Source: Cyanobium sp. Morenito 9A2 (lineage in GTDB: Bacteria > Cyanobacteriota > Cyanobacteriia > PCC-6307 > Cyanobiaceae). Taken from it: DNA of 64,000 bases. A program made the translations under genes and the position numbers. Shown in pieces: positions 18,499-27,220 of this stretch. The stretch spans positions 124,001 through 188,000 of the forward strand of contig NZ_JAGQBJ010000002.1 in assembly GCF_024345575.1 (NCBI RefSeq), written 5' to 3'. The notes below the pieces were generated by a model. The model saw only the letters and a program-made list of their open reading frames with translations. It was not told the origin of the DNA and ran no database searches. The first letter of the stretch is position 1; each line of letters begins with the position of its first letter.

Positions 18499-20252
18499 GT
18501 CCGGGCCGAGCCCGTTGGGGGCTGATCGTTTCCCTGCTGGTGCCGTCGCCCGGGCTGGCCGCGCTGGCTCCCCTGGGGGCTGGGATCGCCCCAGCTCCGT
18601 CGGCCGGCACGACGCCTGGCGCCGCTTTCGCCCCAACTCGGCTTCTGGCCCAGGCAACCTCCATTCAGCCGCCGGCGCGGGGAACCGGAGCTGGAAGCCC
18701 CCAGGCCAGCACAGCTGTGCTGGAGCGCTCCTGGCAACGGCTGGATCGGGAGTTGCAGCTGCTCGATGGGGTGCTCAGCGACGACCGGCAGGATCCGCCC
18801 CTGGCCCTCCCCACCGCCCAGGGGCTGGAACCCTCCCCCCCCCAGGACATCAGCCTGGAGCAGGCCCTGGCGATTGGTTTCGCCCAGAGCCCTGAACTGC
18901 AGATCCAGAGGCTGGAGGTGGCGGCGGCCCTGGCCCTGCTGCAGGCGCGCCTCGGCGCCTACTGGCCCCAGCTGGCCCTGGTGGGCGGCCTCGACCTGGA
19001 CCAGAGTGCCACCAACTATGCCGTTCCCCGGGGCAATGAGAGCCTTGGTTTCGGCCCCAACTTCGCTGCCGGCGGGGCCTTCGCCGTGCCCAGCGGTGCG
19101 CGGGCCTACCTGAACCAGGGCACGGGCTCGGCCGGCGGCGGACTGGAGCTGCGCTATGCCTTGCTCGATTTCGCCCGCGCCCCGGCGGTGGAAGCGGCCC
19201 GATTCAGCCTGCGCCAGGCCCGCCAGACCTACGCCAATGGTCTGCGCCTGCTGCAACTTTCGATCACCGAGGCCTACTACCAACTGCAGCGCAACGACGA
19301 GTTGGTGCGCATCCGTGAAGCGGACCTGCGCAGCGATGCGGTCGTGCTGCAGGACGTGCTCGCCCTCAAGCAAGCGGGGCTGGTGCCCCGGCTCGATCTG
19401 CTGCGCCGCCGGGCGATCGAAGCCGAAGCGGAGGAGCGCCTGGTGCAGGCCCGGGCTGACCGCGCCATCGCCCGGCGACGCCTGGCGGTGCTGCTCAACC
19501 TGCCGCTAGATCGGGTGCCCCGGGCCAGCGATGCGATTCAGTTGCAGCCCGCCTGGCCGCTGGATCTGGAGGCGAGCCTGCTGGCGGCCTACCGCGACAA
19601 CCCTGAGCTGGAGGCGCTGCTGGCGGCCCGCGAGGCCCTGGGGAGGCAAAAGGATGGGCTGGCCGCAGCCCTGTTGCCCAGGCTGAGCCTGGTCGCCGGA
19701 GGGGGCGCTCTGGGCACACGAACGAGCCAGTGGAACGCCAGTGGCAACTGCTGCGGCTCCACGGTGATCCCGCTGCTGAACACCGACGGCGCCCAATGGG
19801 GGGTGGGCCTCACCTTCCGCTGGCTGTTGTTCGATGGCGGCAGCAGCGCGGCGGAGGTGCGCGCCCTGGCCAGCCGGGAGGCGGCGAGTGCCCAGCGCTA
19901 CGTCGCCAGCCGGAACGACATCCGCCTGCGGCTGGAGTCGGCGTTCTTCAACCACAGGGCCAGCCTGGAGAAAGTGGTCTCGGCAAGGCGCGCCGTGGCC
20001 GCCAGCCTGGAGGCCTTTCGCGATGCCCGCCTGCGCTACCAGAGCGGCCTCTCCAACGAGGTGACCCTCTCGCTCACCCAGGACCGCCTGATTGACAGCC
20101 TCGTCCGGCGACTCAACGCCACCATCGACGTCAACCTCACCTATGCCCAACTGCTGCGGGAGCTGCTGCCAGTGCCACGGGATCCGGCCGCGCCGCTCCT
20201 TCCTCACCTTCAGTGGCCGCTACCGCCGGAGAGGAACCGCTCAACCCGGTAG
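18495..20252 (+). CDS. TolC-type outer-membrane efflux protein
   Basis: 585 residues from the GTG that overlaps the FUSC stop. A signal peptide is followed by a Pro/Ala-rich stretch, then two OEP repeats. Typical elements are ISLEQALAIGFAQSPELQ opening repeat 1, long amphipathic helices, and the second repeat with FRWLLFDGG and QSGLSNEVTLSLTQDRL near the C-terminus. As a trimer it would form the outer-membrane exit duct for the FUSC pair and possibly other pumps in the window. Its last 43 bases overlap the convergent small gene. Confidence 0.9.
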   Translation: MSPGRARWGLIVSLLVPSPGLAALAPLGAGIAPAPSAGTTPGAAFAPTRLLAQATSIQPPARGTGAGSPQASTAVLERSWQRLDRELQLLDGVLSDDRQDPPLALPTAQGLEPSPPQDISLEQALAIGFAQSPELQIQRLEVAAALALLQARLGAYWPQLALVGGLDLDQSATNYAVPRGNESLGFGPNFAAGGAFAVPSGARAYLNQGTGSAGGGLELRYALLDFARAPAVEAARFSLRQARQTYANGLRLLQLSITEAYYQLQRNDELVRIREADLRSDAVVLQDVLALKQAGLVPRLDLLRRRAIEAEAEERLVQARADRAIARRRLAVLLNLPLDRVPRASDAIQLQPAWPLDLEASLLAAYRDNPELEALLAAREALGRQKDGLAAALLPRLSLVAGGGALGTRTSQWNASGNCCGSTVIPLLNTDGAQWGVGLTFRWLLFDGGSSAAEVRALASREAASAQRYVASRNDIRLRLESAFFNHRASLEKVVSARRAVAASLEAFRDARLRYQSGLSNEVTLSLTQDRLIDSLVRRLNATIDVNLTYAQLLRELLPVPRDPAAPLLPHLQWPLPPERNRSTR

Positions 20253-20398
20253 GCCAGCACCACCAGAAGCACCACCAGCCAGAACCACAGCTCCGGAGCG
20301 TTGGCGTTCGCCAGGACCACCAGCAGCACCACCTCGGCCACCAACCAAGGAAGCTCCTGGCGCAGCAAAGGGTTGGGCCGCCAGGAGAACGGTTTCAC
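20210..20398 (-). CDS. Small membrane protein after the HlyD gene
   Basis: 62 residues from a GTG overlapping the HlyD stop (GTGA). There are two hydrophobic segments (WLVAEVVLLVVLANA and LWFWLVVLLVVLAYRV) with a positively charged end. It is too short for a known transporter domain. The coupling to the adaptor gene suggests a small accessory subunit. Its 3' end overlaps the TolC-type gene on the other strand. Confidence 0.65.
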   Translation of the reverse strand: MKPFSWRPNPLLRQELPWLVAEVVLLVVLANANAPELWFWLVVLLVVLAYRVERFLSGGSGH

Positions 20399-21696
20399 CA
20401 ACGGGCTGCTCCCCCCTGACGCAGGTCGCCAGCGGCCTGGCGGTCGATGCGGCCACTGCGGAAGCCGCCGGTGAGGGTGCGCAACCCCGGCAGCACGTAG
20501 GAGAGCGGCGTGCGCCACTCCACGTAGGCGTGGCTTTCCACCGTGAGCCCCTCGCGCACGGGGAACACGCGGCTTCCCTCCGAAAGGGTCCAACGGAAGC
20601 CATCAACGCTTCCGGGGTCGCGGCGAAGTTCGATTTCGGTGCGCATCACCGGGCCGGAGGCCACCAGGGCCTTGGCCAGCTGGGGGTTGCCGATGGTGGT
20701 GGAGATGTCGTCCTCGGTGGCGGGCAGCAGATTCACGCGCACCACCCTGCCGACGATGCCACCGAAGCGTCCACGCTGGTCCCACTGGGGCACCACCTCG
20801 ACGGCCATCCCAGGTTTGAGCCTCCGGGCATCCGCCGGGGCGTAATAGGACACGGCGCGCAGGGGGCCGGCCTGGGTGGGGCGGCCGATGGTGCCGAGCC
20901 GCTGGCCCAGGTGCACGGTTTGGCCCGGAATCACCTGCAGGTCCAGGACTTGCCCGTCCCGGTCGGCCAGCAGCTGGCCGTCAAAGGCCCGACGAGCCTC
21001 GGTGACGCGCAGTTGTCTTGCCAGGTCGTCGATGCGGTAACGGCGCTGCAGGGCCTCGGTTTCGATCTGGAGCTTCACCTGTTGGTAGGCGCTCAGCAGG
21101 CGCTTCTCCTCGATGCGCACCTGATCGAGGCTGACGCTGGTGTTGGTGAGCCCCTGCTCCACTCCGACCACCTCCGCTGAGAGGGGCGCCACCACCTCCC
21201 GGGCCGCCAGCCAATCGAGCTGTTTGAGCTTGCTGAGGTAGGTGCCCTGGAGGGTTCCGAAGCGGGTGCGGTCGTTGGCAAGCTTGGCCAAGGCCGTGGC
21301 CACCGCCTGCTTTTCGGCCCTGAGCCTGAGCCGATCGCGGCCACCCAGGGCCTCGTTCTGACGCACCAACTGACGCAGGTTGGCGCGCTGTTGCTCCAGC
21401 TGACGATCGAGCACGGGCAGGTAGAGCTCGACCAGCACCTGGCCGCGGCGCACCGCATCGCCGCTGGCCACATGCACCCGGCGCACCTGGCCAGGGGCGC
21501 GGGCATCCAGCAGACCCGCGTTGTCGGGTTGGAGCAGCACCCCCTGGCCCACCACCTCCGTGGGCACCAGCCAGAAGGCTCCCCAGAGACCGACGGCACC
21601 TGCCATCGCCGCCAGGCACCAGCCCACCTGGCGGCGGCCCCCGCCCTTGGCCTGCGGCGGATCGGACGGAACGGTGGCCTGCATGGGCGCCAGCAT
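20395..21696 (-). CDS. HlyD-family membrane fusion (adaptor) protein
   Basis: 433 residues. One N-terminal transmembrane helix (about 25-45), a biotinyl-lipoyl-like half (DARAPGQVRRVHVASGDAV, RRGQVLVEL), a coiled-coil of about 150 residues, the second lipoyl half (GQVLDLQVIPGQTVHLGQ), then a beta-barrel domain (RRLKPGMAVEVVP). The N-terminal layout is like adaptors of NHLP-type peptide export systems, but no peptidase-ABC transporter or leader peptide gene is nearby. It more likely bridges the FUSC pump and TolC channel encoded just downstream on the other strand (inference). Confidence 0.85.
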   Translation of the reverse strand: MLAPMQATVPSDPPQAKGGGRRQVGWCLAAMAGAVGLWGAFWLVPTEVVGQGVLLQPDNAGLLDARAPGQVRRVHVASGDAVRRGQVLVELYLPVLDRQLEQQRANLRQLVRQNEALGGRDRLRLRAEKQAVATALAKLANDRTRFGTLQGTYLSKLKQLDWLAAREVVAPLSAEVVGVEQGLTNTSVSLDQVRIEEKRLLSAYQQVKLQIETEALQRRYRIDDLARQLRVTEARRAFDGQLLADRDGQVLDLQVIPGQTVHLGQRLGTIGRPTQAGPLRAVSYYAPADARRLKPGMAVEVVPQWDQRGRFGGIVGRVVRVNLLPATEDDISTTIGNPQLAKALVASGPVMRTEIELRRDPGSVDGFRWTLSEGSRVFPVREGLTVESHAYVEWRTPLSYVLPGLRTLTGGFRSGRIDRQAAGDLRQGGAARW

Positions 21697-21783
21697 GGAG
21701 CCAAATGGTTCCTCTGTCAGCAGGTCTGGGTCCGGCTGCCGCAGGGGAAATCCCAGCGCTCCGCTCGCCCAGCGGCCACGGTC

Positions 21784-22833
21784 TCAGGGGGACGCCGTGA
21801 CCGCGGCCAGGGAGGAGAGGGCCCCGGCATCGCCGCCGAGGGCTGCGGCGAGCAACGGAGCCAGGGGTGGCACCAGGGCGAAGGGGCCGCTGAAGCCGCT
21901 GAACACCCACAGCCCGGGGCTGCCGGCAACGGGCCCCACCAACGGCCGCCCACAGGTGGTGAACGTGACCGGCGCCTGCAGGAAACGGGCCGGCTGGGCC
22001 GCCAGCTCGGGCCAGAGCCTATTCAGCTCCTCGCGGAGGGCGGCCTCCAGCGGAGCCTTTGCCGGTGGCTCCCCCACCCCGGCGCCCGGTCGCACCAGGG
22101 TGGTCTGACCCAGCAGGAGCCCCGCGCCGCGGGGGGCCAGGCCCCCATCCACCACCCACTGCTCGGAGCTGAGGGCGAGGGCCTGGGCTTCCAGGGCCTG
22201 GCGCCGGCCCTCCAGGGGCATCACGATCGCGCCGTCAGGTTCGTTGCAGGGGAAACCGTGCCACGGGAGCCTTGTTGCGGGTGGCAGCTCTTCGATGTGC
22301 AACACCCCGGCCCAGCTCACCAGCAATCTGCCGGCCAGGGCAGGCCAGAGCGCCAGGTTGCCCGCTCCTGCCGCCAGCGCGATCTGATCGGCGCTCAGGG
22401 ACGGGGCGTCGACCCTCCCCACGGTCCAGCCCCCACTCCGCCTGGGCAGCAGGCCCGTGGCGGCGCCGCTGATCCGCCTCACACCCGCCCGCTCCAGGGC
22501 CGCCGGCAGGGCGGTGGCGAAGCGCTCGCCATCGAGCCGGGCGTAGGGGTGACGCTCCAGGCGGCCGCCGGGGCCATGGAGCAGCAGCGCGCAGGACCGC
22601 CAGCCCAGGGGCCCGTGGCGCCGCTCCAGGGCCTGCCAACAGTCCGGGGCGGTGGCCATCAGCGCCCCGACCGGCCCCGGGGGACCGGCCCACCAGGGCA
22701 CGCCGCCGTAGCTCAGCTCCGTCGCCGAGGGGCCCTGGCCACTCAGCAGCTCCACAGTGGAGCCGCGCTCCGCCAGGGCCAGGGCCAGCAGGCCGCCGGC
22801 CAGCCCGCCACCGATCACAAGCACCTCAGCCAA
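21784..22833 (-). CDS. FAD-dependent oxidoreductase (DadA/glycine oxidase-like)
   Basis: 349 residues. The N-terminus has the dinucleotide-binding GxGxxG (VLVIGGGLAGGLLALALAE, residues 4-22) and the C-terminus has the FAD-contact segment (GRPLVGPVAGSPGLWVFSGF). The fold is that of amine/amino-acid oxidases such as glycine oxidase; the substrate cannot be read from sequence. It starts three bases after the psbP stop, so the two are co-transcribed. Confidence 0.85.
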   Translation of the reverse strand: MAEVLVIGGGLAGGLLALALAERGSTVELLSGQGPSATELSYGGVPWWAGPPGPVGALMATAPDCWQALERRHGPLGWRSCALLLHGPGGRLERHPYARLDGERFATALPAALERAGVRRISGAATGLLPRRSGGWTVGRVDAPSLSADQIALAAGAGNLALWPALAGRLLVSWAGVLHIEELPPATRLPWHGFPCNEPDGAIVMPLEGRRQALEAQALALSSEQWVVDGGLAPRGAGLLLGQTTLVRPGAGVGEPPAKAPLEAALREELNRLWPELAAQPARFLQAPVTFTTCGRPLVGPVAGSPGLWVFSGFSGPFALVPPLAPLLAAALGGDAGALSSLAAVTASP

Positions 22834-22836
22834 GAC

Positions 22837-23415
22837 TCAGCTGGTGAGGTTGAACGAGCCGATCACCTGCTCGAACAGGCCCTGAACCTTGCCCCAGCGC
22901 AGGTCGTTGGTGCTGGCCGAAAGCGTGTAGAGACGGCCCCGGTCGGCCACCACCGTGGCCAGCTCATGGCGCTGGCGATCGCTCAGCTGCACCGTGTACT
23001 CCAGGTCGTAGAAGGTGCGGCCCTCCTGCTGCCGTTCGCGGGCGGCCACCAGCTCCGCGCTGCGGTCGCCGCCCGCAGGGGCGATCGCCGTGCTGAGAAG
23101 GCGCTCCCCCACCGCCTGGGCGCCCGCCTCCTCTGCGGCCTCATTGGCGGGGGTCACCGGGGCCACCATCAGGCTCAGGGTCTCGTCGGTGTGGATCAGG
23201 TCGTGGAACACCACCTGGGGGCCGCCGCTCACCTGCACCCGGGTCCAACCGGTGGGATACAGGAACGCATAGCGGCCATCGGGGCTGCGGTAGGCATTCA
23301 GACCCGCCGCCGAGGCGCTGCACCCCACCACAACCAGGGCCAGCATCAGAGGCAGCAGCCAACCCGTGAGCCGGGCCCGAAGCTTGCCGGGCAGGTGATG
23401 ACGGAAAGGGTCCAT
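22837..23415 (-). CDS. psbP: PsbP-like photosystem II lipoprotein
   Basis: 192 residues from the ATG at 23415. The signal peptide ends in a lipobox (VVVGCSAS, Cys about residue 31), so the protein is predicted to be lipid-anchored on the lumenal side, as cyanobacterial PsbP is. The PsbP domain follows (YRSPDGRYAFLYPTGW, then VVFHDLIH, ETLSLMVAPV and a C-terminal VIGSFNLTS). It stabilises the oxygen-evolving complex. The frame extends upstream, but that extension overlaps the divergent gene and lacks homology. Confidence 0.92.
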   Translation of the reverse strand: MDPFRHHLPGKLRARLTGWLLPLMLALVVVGCSASAAGLNAYRSPDGRYAFLYPTGWTRVQVSGGPQVVFHDLIHTDETLSLMVAPVTPANEAAEEAGAQAVGERLLSTAIAPAGGDRSAELVAARERQQEGRTFYDLEYTVQLSDRQRHELATVVADRGRLYTLSASTNDLRWGKVQGLFEQVIGSFNLTS

Positions 23416-23521
23416 GGCGATCCGGGGCGGCAGGGCTTTCGCCATTCTCCAGCCCGGGTGCGATGGGTGAGCGCAGGGCCCGGCCGCCCAGCATGGGGTT
23501 TCCGTCAACGCAGCGCCACCG

Positions 23522-24274
23522 ATGACCGCCAGCCCAGTCACCCCAGGCCCTCGCCCCCAGCGGCGCAGGAGCTGGGCCCAGATCCAGCGCGAACAGCAGC
23601 AGCGATGGTTTTACCGTCTGCTGGATCGCTCGTTCGGTTTCCGTCTGCTGGTGGCCCTCGGGTCAGCGATCCTGCTGCTCGGCGCCGTCAATCGCTGGGA
23701 GCAGTGCCGGGATCACGGCGTCAGCGCGGCCTGCGTCCTGCGCGATGCCGGCGGCATCATCAGCGTCAGCAACATCGAATCGCTGAGCATTGTCACCGCG
23801 GCTTTCCTTTATGTGCTGGAGGGCAGCAAGCGGCGTCAGCGTGAGAACCAGGAGGCCATGGAGGTGATCCTCACTTTCCAGCAGGCCGGCGCCAAGCTCA
23901 GCTATGCCCGCAACAGTGCCCTGGAGCGGCTCAGCGAGAGCGGCCTCTGGCTGGATGGTCTCGACCTGAGCCGCACCCACCTGGATGAGCTTCAGGCGGC
24001 CGGCGGCCGCTGGCGGGAGGTGAACCTGAGCCGCGCCAGCCTGCGCCATGCCTGCTTTGAGGATGCCGATCTGCGCGGGGCCGATCTCAGCGAGGCCGAC
24101 CTCAGCGACGCCAACCTGCGCCATGCCGACCTGCGGGGAGCGAGCCTCCGCGGCGCAGACCTGAGCGACGCGGACCTGCGGGGTGCCGATCTCACGGGAG
24201 CCAGCACCGAAGGAGCTCGGCTCAGCGGCACCCGGCTCGAAGGGGCGGCCCTCGGGGACCGCGCTCTGGGCTGA
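23522..24274 (+). CDS. Membrane protein with pentapeptide repeats
   Basis: 250 residues. A basic N-terminus precedes two hydrophobic segments (about 38-55 and 80-100). After a helical linker, at least 14 pentapeptide repeats of the A(D/N)Lxx type run from about residue 165 to 240 ([18 protein letters not shown] and so on), which fold as a right-handed quadrilateral beta-helix. Several Synechococcus ion-channel-like proteins share this layout. Function is unknown. The stop is about 30 bases before the recR start. Confidence 0.8.
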   Translation: MTASPVTPGPRPQRRRSWAQIQREQQQRWFYRLLDRSFGFRLLVALGSAILLLGAVNRWEQCRDHGVSAACVLRDAGGIISVSNIESLSIVTAAFLYVLEGSKRRQRENQEAMEVILTFQQAGAKLSYARNSALERLSESGLWLDGLDLSRTHLDELQAAGGRWREVNLSRASLRHACFEDADLRGADLSEADLSDANLRHADLRGASLRGADLSDADLRGADLTGASTEGARLSGTRLEGAALGDRALG

Positions 24275-24306
24275 GCGCCTAGATTCCGCCCAGTTGCCCC
24301 AGGCTC

Positions 24307-24909
24307 CTGAGCGGCTTCACCCGGCCCCTGGCCCGCCTGATCGACCAGTTCGAGCGACTTCCAGGGATCGGACCGCGCACGGCCCAGCGGCTGGCCCTGC
24401 ACGTGCTGCGGCAGCCGGAGGAGCAGATCCGCAGCTTCGCCGATGCCCTGATGGCGGCCCGCACCCAGGTGGGCCAGTGCCAGCGCTGCTTCCACCTCTC
24501 GGCCGAACCCCTCTGCGAAATCTGCCGCAATGAGGAGCGCCGCACCGGCGTGCTCTGCGTGGTGGCCGATTCCCGCGACCTGCTCGCCCTCGAGCGCACG
24601 CGTGAGTTCAAGGGCGGCTACCACGTGCTCGGCGGCCTGATCTCGCCCATGGATGGGATCGGCCCCGAGTTGCTGCATGTCAAGCCGTTGGTGGAGCGCG
24701 TCGATCGCGATGGCATCAGCGAGGTGATCCTGGCCCTCACCCCCAGCGTCGAAGGCGACACCACCAGCCTCTACCTGGCGCGGCTGCTGCGGCCGTTCAC
24801 CTTGGTGAGCCGCATCGCCTACGGCCTGCCGGTGGGCAGCGAACTGGAGTTCGCCGACGAGGTCACCCTGGCCCGGGCCCTGGAGGGGCGCCGGCGCATG
24901 GATGAGTAG
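24307..24909 (+). CDS. recR: Recombination mediator RecR (non-standard start)
   Basis: 200 residues if translation begins at CTG 24307. RecR forms a clamp that with RecO loads RecA at gaps. Conserved parts are the N-terminal helix-hairpin-helix ([20 protein letters not shown]), the four-Cys zinc finger ([16 protein letters not shown]), and the Toprim domain ([36 protein letters not shown]). The essential N-terminal part is in frame, but no ATG, GTG or TTG lies between the in-frame TAG at 24280 and GTG 24403. An AGG at 24301-24303 sits just before CTG 24307. The stop overlaps the lipA start by eight bases. Confidence 0.85.
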   Translation: MSGFTRPLARLIDQFERLPGIGPRTAQRLALHVLRQPEEQIRSFADALMAARTQVGQCQRCFHLSAEPLCEICRNEERRTGVLCVVADSRDLLALERTREFKGGYHVLGGLISPMDGIGPELLHVKPLVERVDRDGISEVILALTPSVEGDTTSLYLARLLRPFTLVSRIAYGLPVGSELEFADEVTLARALEGRRRMDE

Positions 24910-25846
24910 CTCCCTTCCTGAACCAGCCATGGCCCCCCGCTCCTCCCGCTACAGCACCATCCCCCCGGCCGAGCGGCTGCCGGAGTGGCTGCGCCAGCCG
25001 ATCGGCAACGCCTCCCAGCTGGAGAGGGTGCAGGGGATCGTCAAGGGCCAGCGGCTGCACACCATCTGCGAGGAGGGCCGCTGCCCCAACCGAGCTGAGT
25101 GCTATGCCGCCGGGACGGCCACCTTTCTGCTGGGGGGGCCGATCTGCACGCGCAGCTGCGCCTTCTGCCAGGTGGACAAGGGACAGGCGCCGGCGCCCTT
25201 CGATGCCGGCGAGGCCGAGCGCGTGGCCGGCGCGGTGGAGCAGATGGGGTTGCGCTATGTGGTGCTCACCGCCGTCGCCCGCGATGATCTCGCGGACCAT
25301 GGCGCCGGCCTGTTCACCGCCACCATGGAGGCGATCCGACGCCGCAACCCGCTGGTGGCGATCGAAGTGCTCACCCCCGACTTCTGGGGGGGCCACCGGG
25401 GCGAGGCGGAGGGGTTGGCGGCCCAACGGCAACGGCTCACCGTGGTGTTGGCCGCAAGGCCGGTGTGCTTCAACCACAATCTCGAAACCGTGCGCCGGCT
25501 GCAGGGGGAGGTGCGCCGCGGCGCCACCTATGCGCGATCCCTTGGGCTGCTGGAGGCGGCCCGGGAACTGACGCCGCAGATTCCCACCAAATCCGGGCTG
25601 ATGCTGGGGCTCGGGGAGACCTTCGCGGAGCTGGTGGAGGCGCTGGAGGATCTGCGCGCCGTGGATTGCCAGCGGCTCACCCTGGGCCAGTACCTGCGGC
25701 CCTCGCTGGCCCACCTGCCGGTGCAGCGCTACTGGGAACCCGCCGACTTCGAGCGGCTGGGGGCGATCGCCCGGGAGCTGGGCTTCGCCCAGGTGCGCAG
25801 TGGCCCGCTGGTGCGCAGCAGTTACCACGCCGGAGCGGAGTCCTAG
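24902..25846 (+). CDS. lipA: Lipoyl synthase LipA
   Basis: 314 residues. A radical SAM enzyme that inserts two sulfurs into octanoyl chains on lipoyl domains. The auxiliary-cluster Cys triad is at 56, 61 and 67 ([12 protein letters not shown]), and the radical SAM CxxxCxxC at 82, 86 and 89 (CTRSCAFC). The C-terminal RSSYHAG motif is present. Its start lies inside the recR stop. Cyanobacteria often carry two lipA copies. Confidence 0.95.
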   Translation: MSSSLPEPAMAPRSSRYSTIPPAERLPEWLRQPIGNASQLERVQGIVKGQRLHTICEEGRCPNRAECYAAGTATFLLGGPICTRSCAFCQVDKGQAPAPFDAGEAERVAGAVEQMGLRYVVLTAVARDDLADHGAGLFTATMEAIRRRNPLVAIEVLTPDFWGGHRGEAEGLAAQRQRLTVVLAARPVCFNHNLETVRRLQGEVRRGATYARSLGLLEAARELTPQIPTKSGLMLGLGETFAELVEALEDLRAVDCQRLTLGQYLRPSLAHLPVQRYWEPADFERLGAIARELGFAQVRSGPLVRSSYHAGAES

Positions 25847-27055
25847 ATGGGCGTTCAACTGGAGAGCTTCGCCACCTTCAACGTCGCGATCGTGGTGCTG
25901 GCGGCGGGCCAATGGCTCAACCGGCGCGTTCCCTTGCTCTCGGCGTACAACATCCCCGAGCCCGTGAGCAGCGGTCTGCTGGTGTGTGTGCTGCTGGCGC
26001 TGGTGCATGGGATCTGGGGGCTGGAGGTGAGTTTCAACCTCGCCACCCGTGATTTCCTGCTGCTTTATTTCTTTGCCGCCATCGGCCTCAATGCCGATGT
26101 GCGCACCCTGCTGGCCGGTGGCCGCCCCCTGGCGCTGCTGGTGGCCCTGACCGCCGCTTACGTCGTCCTACAGAACCTCACGGGACTTGGCGTGGCCAGC
26201 CTGCTGGGGCTCAATCCCCTGGTGGGCTTGCTGGGTGGGTCGGTGTCGCTGTTGGGGGGCCATGGCACGGCCATCGCCTGGGCACCGCGCTTCGCTGAGA
26301 CCCACGGCATCGCCAATGCCATGGAGATCGCGATCGCCTGCGCCACCCTCGGTTTGGTGCTGGCTTCGCTGGTCGGGGGGCCGATCGCCCGCTTCCTGAT
26401 CGGGCGCCACAAGCTCAAACCCCGGGGACGGGCCAGGGAGGAACTGGAACGCCAGGGAGACGAGGGCGCAGAGGTGGCCGCGATCGATGGCTCCAGCTTC
26501 CTGCAGACCCTCTTCTGGCTGAACATGAGCCTGGCGGCAGGGGAGCTGCTGTACGAGTTGCTGCAGGCTTCCGGCAGCAACCTGCCGCGCTTCGTCTGCA
26601 GCCTGTTCGGGGCGATCCTGATCACCAACATCGTGCCGCGGCTGCTGCCAGTGATCCCCTGGCCGGCGGAGTCCAGGTCGCTGGCGTTGGTGAGCGAGGT
26701 TTCCCTCGGCATCTTCCTGACGATGTCGCTGATGAGCCTGCAGCTGTGGACCATCGCCGAGCTGGCGGGCCCGATCCTGGCGATCCTGCTGGCCCAGTTC
26801 CTGATCGCGTCGCTGTTCACCGTGTTTGTGGTCTTCCTGGTGATGGGCCGCGACTACGAGGCGGCGGTGATCTGTTCAGGCTTCGGTGGCTTCGCCCTGG
26901 GGGCCACCCCCACGGCGATCGCCAACATGACGTCGGTGGCGAAGCGCTATGGCCCCGCCCACCGGGCCTTCATCGTCGTGCCGCTGGTGTCGGGCTTCTT
27001 CGTCGACATCATCAACGCCGTCGTGATCCAGCGGTTCCTGACGTTGTTCGGCTGA
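25847..27055 (+). CDS. gltS: Sodium/glutamate symporter GltS
   Basis: 402 residues, 10-12 hydrophobic helices, ATG immediately after the lipA stop. Family landmarks are VPLLSAYNIPEPV near the N-terminus, the hairpin loop with LLGGHGTAIAWAP in the first half, and CSGFGGFALGATPTAIANM in the second, with the closing RFLTLFG. It would import L-glutamate with Na+. The two inverted halves are separated by a charged loop near residues 185-210. Confidence 0.93.
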   Translation: MGVQLESFATFNVAIVVLAAGQWLNRRVPLLSAYNIPEPVSSGLLVCVLLALVHGIWGLEVSFNLATRDFLLLYFFAAIGLNADVRTLLAGGRPLALLVALTAAYVVLQNLTGLGVASLLGLNPLVGLLGGSVSLLGGHGTAIAWAPRFAETHGIANAMEIAIACATLGLVLASLVGGPIARFLIGRHKLKPRGRAREELERQGDEGAEVAAIDGSSFLQTLFWLNMSLAAGELLYELLQASGSNLPRFVCSLFGAILITNIVPRLLPVIPWPAESRSLALVSEVSLGIFLTMSLMSLQLWTIAELAGPILAILLAQFLIASLFTVFVVFLVMGRDYEAAVICSGFGGFALGATPTAIANMTSVAKRYGPAHRAFIVVPLVSGFFVDIINAVVIQRFLTLFG

Positions 27056-27220
27056 AGGCCCTGGGCGGCCGTGACGAAGCGACAACGGGGCTTGCTACTG
27101 AACGTCCGCATGATCAGGATGAACTGAGATTCCGTTGTCATCAGCGGCCGAGTCGAGGGGAACGTCTGTGAGAGGTTCATGGGAACCAGATGGTCCTGAA
27201 AACTCAATGGTGAGCCGGGA

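Noticed and set aside
20395-21696. NHLP-type peptide export system
   Set aside because: Only the adaptor resembles that group; no peptidase-ABC gene, leader peptide or maturation enzyme nearby.
21391-23844. 817-codon plus-strand frame
   Set aside because: It runs opposite HlyD, the FAD oxidoreductase and psbP, all well supported; the composition is that of an antisense shadow.
24403-24909. RecR starting at GTG 24403
   Set aside because: It would cut off the helix-hairpin-helix DNA-binding part, which is intact in frame upstream.
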